In this document: one piece after another, positions 61,493-64,000 of the stretch
How positions within the stretch are numbered: the first letter of the stretch is position 1
Layout: each line of letters begins with the position of its first letter
Program-made: the position numbers and the translations under genes
NCBI RefSeq assembly: GCF_049852125.1
Contig: NZ_CP187532.1
Coordinates: forward strand, 744,001 to 808,000
Reading direction: 5' to 3'
DNA from: Senimuribacter sp049852125
Lineage (GTDB): Bacteria > Bacillota > Clostridia > Peptostreptococcales > Anaerovoracaceae
DNA: 64,000 bases
Notes under the pieces: model-generated
What the model was told of the DNA's origin: nothing
Databases searched by the model: none
What the model saw: only the letters and a program-made list of their open reading frames with translations

Positions 61493-61954
61493 GTTACCGA
61501 AATCATTGAAGAAGAAAGAAAATCATCTTTTACAAGAGCAGTGCTTGAGCAGTTACCAGATTGATTCGGAAGCAAAACAGCCTTAGATGACTATGTAGAG
61601 AAAGTGAAAAAGTTTCCTTATTGGGTTGCCTTCAATCAAAATAATCAATGCGTGGGCTTCTTTTCTGTCAAGATACATTATAGCCATACTGGTGATATTT
61701 TTGTATGTGGGGTGCTTCCTGAATATCAGCATAGTGGTATTGGAAAGATGCTCTAAAGTGAAGTGGAAGCGTTTTTTATTAACAATGGATGTAAGTATGC
61801 TGTCGTTAAAACATTAAGCGATACTGTCGATTTTGAGCTATATGAGAGAACACGGCGATTTTATGTAAGCGTTGGGTTTGAGCCGCTATTAACACTAACC
61901 GAAATGTGGGACGAAGAAAATCCTTGTCTCATTATGATTAAGTTGCTCATTTAG
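61473..61954 (+). pseudogene. Decayed GNAT acetyltransferase
   Basis: Same-frame reading gives VTEIIEEERKSSFTRAVLEQ, YWVAFNQNNQCVGFFSVKI, GVLPEYQHSGIGKML and KTLSDTVDFELYERTRRF, a full acetyltransferase. It is interrupted by TAA (61490-61492), TGA (61562-61564, at a position normally Trp) and TAA (61754-61756, normally Tyr). Three nonsense codons with otherwise good coding similarity mark a recent pseudogene. Confidence 0.85.
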
Positions 61955-62147
61955 GCTATAATATGGGTAATATTACTCACTCTCCAGCCGATTTTTCTCT
62001 GATACTATTTTGATACTAAGAAAAGTTGCAATCAAAAATAATGGATGAAATACTAACAAATAAGCGAATATTTTATTTGCCAGATCACTGTAAATATGCT
62101 ACAATACATTTGAATTTGACGAGTGGGAATAATTCTGCACATAAAAG

Positions 62148-62305
62148 CGAGTAGAAATTTCATGTGACAAATATCGTTGGGTTTGTGTTAAAATACTGAT
62201 GGTGATAGGTTTCCGTTCAGATAAGTTTTTTGTGGTGATTAACATTCTAACAGATCCTATCGCTTTTTCTATGGACAGGGTGTCAAATCAATTGTAATTA
62301 TACAT
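62148..62305 (+). repeat. 157-bp dispersed repeat, copy B
   Basis: Inverted partner of 16362-16518. Within it: TAAAAT (62189-62194), then GTGATAGG (62202-62209) pairing with CCTATCGC (62256-62263), one G-T pair, followed by TTTTT, a terminator-like hairpin closing a possible roughly 70-nt transcript. Placed between the GNAT pseudogene and the methyltransferase locus. Confidence 0.75.
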
Positions 62306-62363
62306 GGTGTATATTACTCTAAATTTGGGAATTGTTAATTGATAAACATATGAGTTGCGGTGA

Positions 62364-62510
62364 GCGGTAAAAATCAGCACAGATGCGATTGCTGAATTGG
62401 GAAGAAATGAATTAGTCTCACTTGAGACTTTGGAGAAGATTTGCTGTGCTTTAGTTTGTTTTATAGAAAATATTTTGATATTTACGGCTGAATCACCCCA
62501 AGGAGAATAA
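62364..62510 (+). pseudogene. Truncated Cro/C1-type HTH regulator
   Basis: The frame after a TGA (62361-62363) reads ISTDAIAELGRNELVSLETLEKICCAL and ends PQGE, the second half of a small Cro/C1 repressor (HTH_26 pattern). The N-terminal helix-turn-helix half is missing and no start codon is placed correctly. Its TAA overlaps the methyltransferase start (TAATG), so in the ancestor it was a coupled controller gene. Confidence 0.65.
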
Positions 62511-63709
62511 TGATGAATTCTTTAATTAGAGAAAAAGGCGGAACATTCTCGCTAAATAAAAATGAACCAATACATAGATGGTATTCTTATGTAGAAGGAT
62601 ACTCTTCTTGTTTAATTATTGAAGAATTAAAGATGCTTCTCGCATTGAACCCAGATATCGAAACGATATATGATCCCTTTTGTGGTACAGGAACGACTTC
62701 CCTTGTTGCGGCAACTCACGGTATAAAGTCTTTTTATAGCGAATCAAATCCTTTTATGCAAACTGTCATTGAGACAAAGATTAATGGTGTACTAAAATTG
62801 GATGAAGATACTGTGGTTAGAAAATTGATTGAATATCTTTCGTTAGTTAAAACAATCAAGGTGGCCAATTATGAGTCTTGGAACGGTTTTGAAAAGTTCT
62901 TTGGGGTAAAACAATTAAACGAATTGCTTACCATAAAAGACCTCATTTCTAAAGAAAACGATGAATCAGTTAAGGACATTCTTTCCCTGGCGTTGAGTGC
63001 CATTGTTGTTAAAGTTTCAAAAATGATAAGACGTGGAGATCTTCGTTATGCAACGGAGAAGGAATACCGAGAAGAAAACGTACTTGAATGTTTTGCTGAT
63101 AAACTGAACGAAATCATTTTCGATATTCAACATCATAAAACCATAATCAAATGTGGTACGACAAAAGTTAGCGAAGATGCTCGTGATAATGATTATGTTG
63201 ATACATTTGATTGTGTTGTCACTTCACCACCATATCTTAATGGAACGAATTACATTCGCAACACAAAATTGGAACTTAAGCTTAATGGCTTTATATCGAG
63301 CGAAAATGATTTGCCTAATTTCCATTCAAAGGGTATTGTAGCTGGAATTAACAGTGTTTCTAAACGCACTCATACAGATACAATTTTGCCGGTAGTAGAG
63401 CCTTATATAGAACTGCTGCGGCCGGTTTCTTATGACGAACGTATTCCTAAAATGGTAGCAGGCTATTTCAGAGATATGGATATGGTTATTCAAAAATTGA
63501 GCATATCTATCAAGTCCGGCGGTTTATTTACAATGGATATTGGAGATTCGCAATTTGCTGGTGTACACATTCCGACACATCAAATCCTTTCAAGCATATG
63601 CGCCCAATATGGGTTTTCTTTATATGATGAAGAAATATTGCGAGAAAGACGTTCTAAGAATGGCATGGTTTTATCACAAAGATTACTTAGGTACAGATTG
63701 GAGAAATAA
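62510..63709 (+). CDS. DNA methyltransferase 1 (N4-cytosine/N6-adenine type)
   Basis: A 399-residue AdoMet-dependent DNA methyltransferase. Motif I is YDPFCGTGTTSLVA near residue 55 and motif IV TSPPYLNGTNYIR near 237, giving motif-I-before-IV order (alpha or gamma class) with a long region between them. TSPPY favours N4-cytosine or N6-adenine modification. A start at ATG 62513 is also possible; AAGGAGAAT precedes both. It is translationally coupled upstream to an HTH remnant and downstream to a second methyltransferase (TAATG). No restriction enzyme is visible inside the window. Confidence 0.88.
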   Translation: MMNSLIREKGGTFSLNKNEPIHRWYSYVEGYSSCLIIEELKMLLALNPDIETIYDPFCGTGTTSLVAATHGIKSFYSESNPFMQTVIETKINGVLKLDEDTVVRKLIEYLSLVKTIKVANYESWNGFEKFFGVKQLNELLTIKDLISKENDESVKDILSLALSAIVVKVSKMIRRGDLRYATEKEYREENVLECFADKLNEIIFDIQHHKTIIKCGTTKVSEDARDNDYVDTFDCVVTSPPYLNGTNYIRNTKLELKLNGFISSENDLPNFHSKGIVAGINSVSKRTHTDTILPVVEPYIELLRPVSYDERIPKMVAGYFRDMDMVIQKLSISIKSGGLFTMDIGDSQFAGVHIPTHQILSSICAQYGFSLYDEEILRERRSKNGMVLSQRLLRYRLEK

Positions 63710-64000
63710 TGGATAAAGCATTTAGAGAAAAGGCAGAAGAATTTGTTTCTCGTCTACCATATAAACAATCGCCATACGGAAATAGAAATTGGGGGCATCC
63801 TTGGCATTCGCTTTGTTCCTACCACGGAAAATTAAAACCAGCGATAGCGCATTGGCTTATTTACGAATTTACGAGTGAAAGTGATGTGGTTTTAGATCCA
63901 TTATGTGGAGTAGGGACGATTCCTTTTGAGGCTTGCCTACAGGGGAGAATAGGAATTGGAAATGATTTAAGCGAATTGGCGTATGTTGTTACCAAAGCTA
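63709..64000 (+). CDS. DNA methyltransferase 2, 3'-partial
   Basis: Starts at ATG 63709, overlapping the previous TAA by one base, and runs off the right edge. The visible 97 residues include WGHPWHSLCSYHGKLKPAIAHWLI and motif I LDPLCGVGTIPFEA. The downstream catalytic motif is not in the window. Tandem coupled methyltransferases often belong to type II restriction-modification systems with asymmetric sites or to multi-gene modification systems; the rest of the locus is needed to tell. Confidence 0.85.
   Translation, partial: MDKAFREKAEEFVSRLPYKQSPYGNRNWGHPWHSLCSYHGKLKPAIAHWLIYEFTSESDVVLDPLCGVGTIPFEACLQGRIGIGNDLSELAYVVTKA

Overview
The window reads as a chromosomal stretch of an anaerobic, low-GC Gram-positive bacterium of the class Clostridia. 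The evidence is a Rex redox repressor, a 2[4Fe-4S] ferredoxin, CIRCE-controlled groESL, AGGAGG-type ribosome binding sites, several lipobox lipoproteins and large secreted repeat proteins. The family cannot be fixed from sequence alone; a relative of the Anaerovoracaceae is only a guess. No rRNA or intact tRNA gene was recognised and there is no CRISPR array.

Layout. 1-4.8 kb holds housekeeping genes: an ABC-F ATPase cut by the window edge, acyl carrier protein, rex, a convergent 56-residue ferredoxin gene, a P-loop/Asp23-like protein and an OGG-type DNA glycosylase. 5.0-14.1 kb is a peptide-use locus: a Nif3-like protein, an RpiR regulator, an isoaspartyl dipeptidase, a complete Opp/Dpp ABC importer and a creatininase-family amidohydrolase, with very tight gene junctions. 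14.2-16.3 kb is groES-groEL behind a textbook promoter and CIRCE. 16.3-17.7 kb has no protein gene but carries one copy of a 157-bp repeat whose inverted partner lies near 62.2 kb.

17.7-36 kb is a surface-protein region. Three long secreted proteins share an identical promoter/leader, signal peptide, C-terminal FnIII-like domain and terminator design, while their alpha-helical middles differ. Among them sit an Ig-repeat protein, a Kef-type antiporter, a HipA-like kinase, an IS256-family element and a lone tyrosine integrase. This suggests mosaic evolution of cell-surface genes by recombination.

36.5-41.3 kb holds a HAD phosphatase, a lipoprotein and guaB-guaA, which are separated by a roughly 200-bp structured element with long terminal inverted repeats. 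A KilA-N gene follows. 42.7-48.0 kb is a catabolic operon (SUMF1-like protein, amidohydrolase, aldehyde dehydrogenase, GPH-type transporter) behind a strong promoter overlapping the palindrome ATTGAACGTTCAAT, probably the operator for the TetR regulator at 49.5 kb. A solo IS256 end and a decayed MFS gene lie between them.

50-64 kb is accessory territory: a DUF4143 ATPase, a YbaK-type tRNA deacylase, acetyltransferases (some broken), an AraC/RelA-HD fusion followed by a spaced array of TGACAC/GTGTCA sites, a gamma-carbonic-anhydrase-like protein, an MTA/SAH nucleosidase, a second GMP synthase lacking its glutaminase domain, a beta-helix lipoprotein with a 35-residue membrane protein, several gene remnants, and a tandem pair of DNA methyltransferases running off the right edge.

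The most novel items are the AraC/(p)ppGpp-hydrolase-like fusion with degenerate catalytic residues, the site array beside it, the guaB-guaA structured element, the dispersed 157-bp repeat, and the shared-cassette surface proteins.
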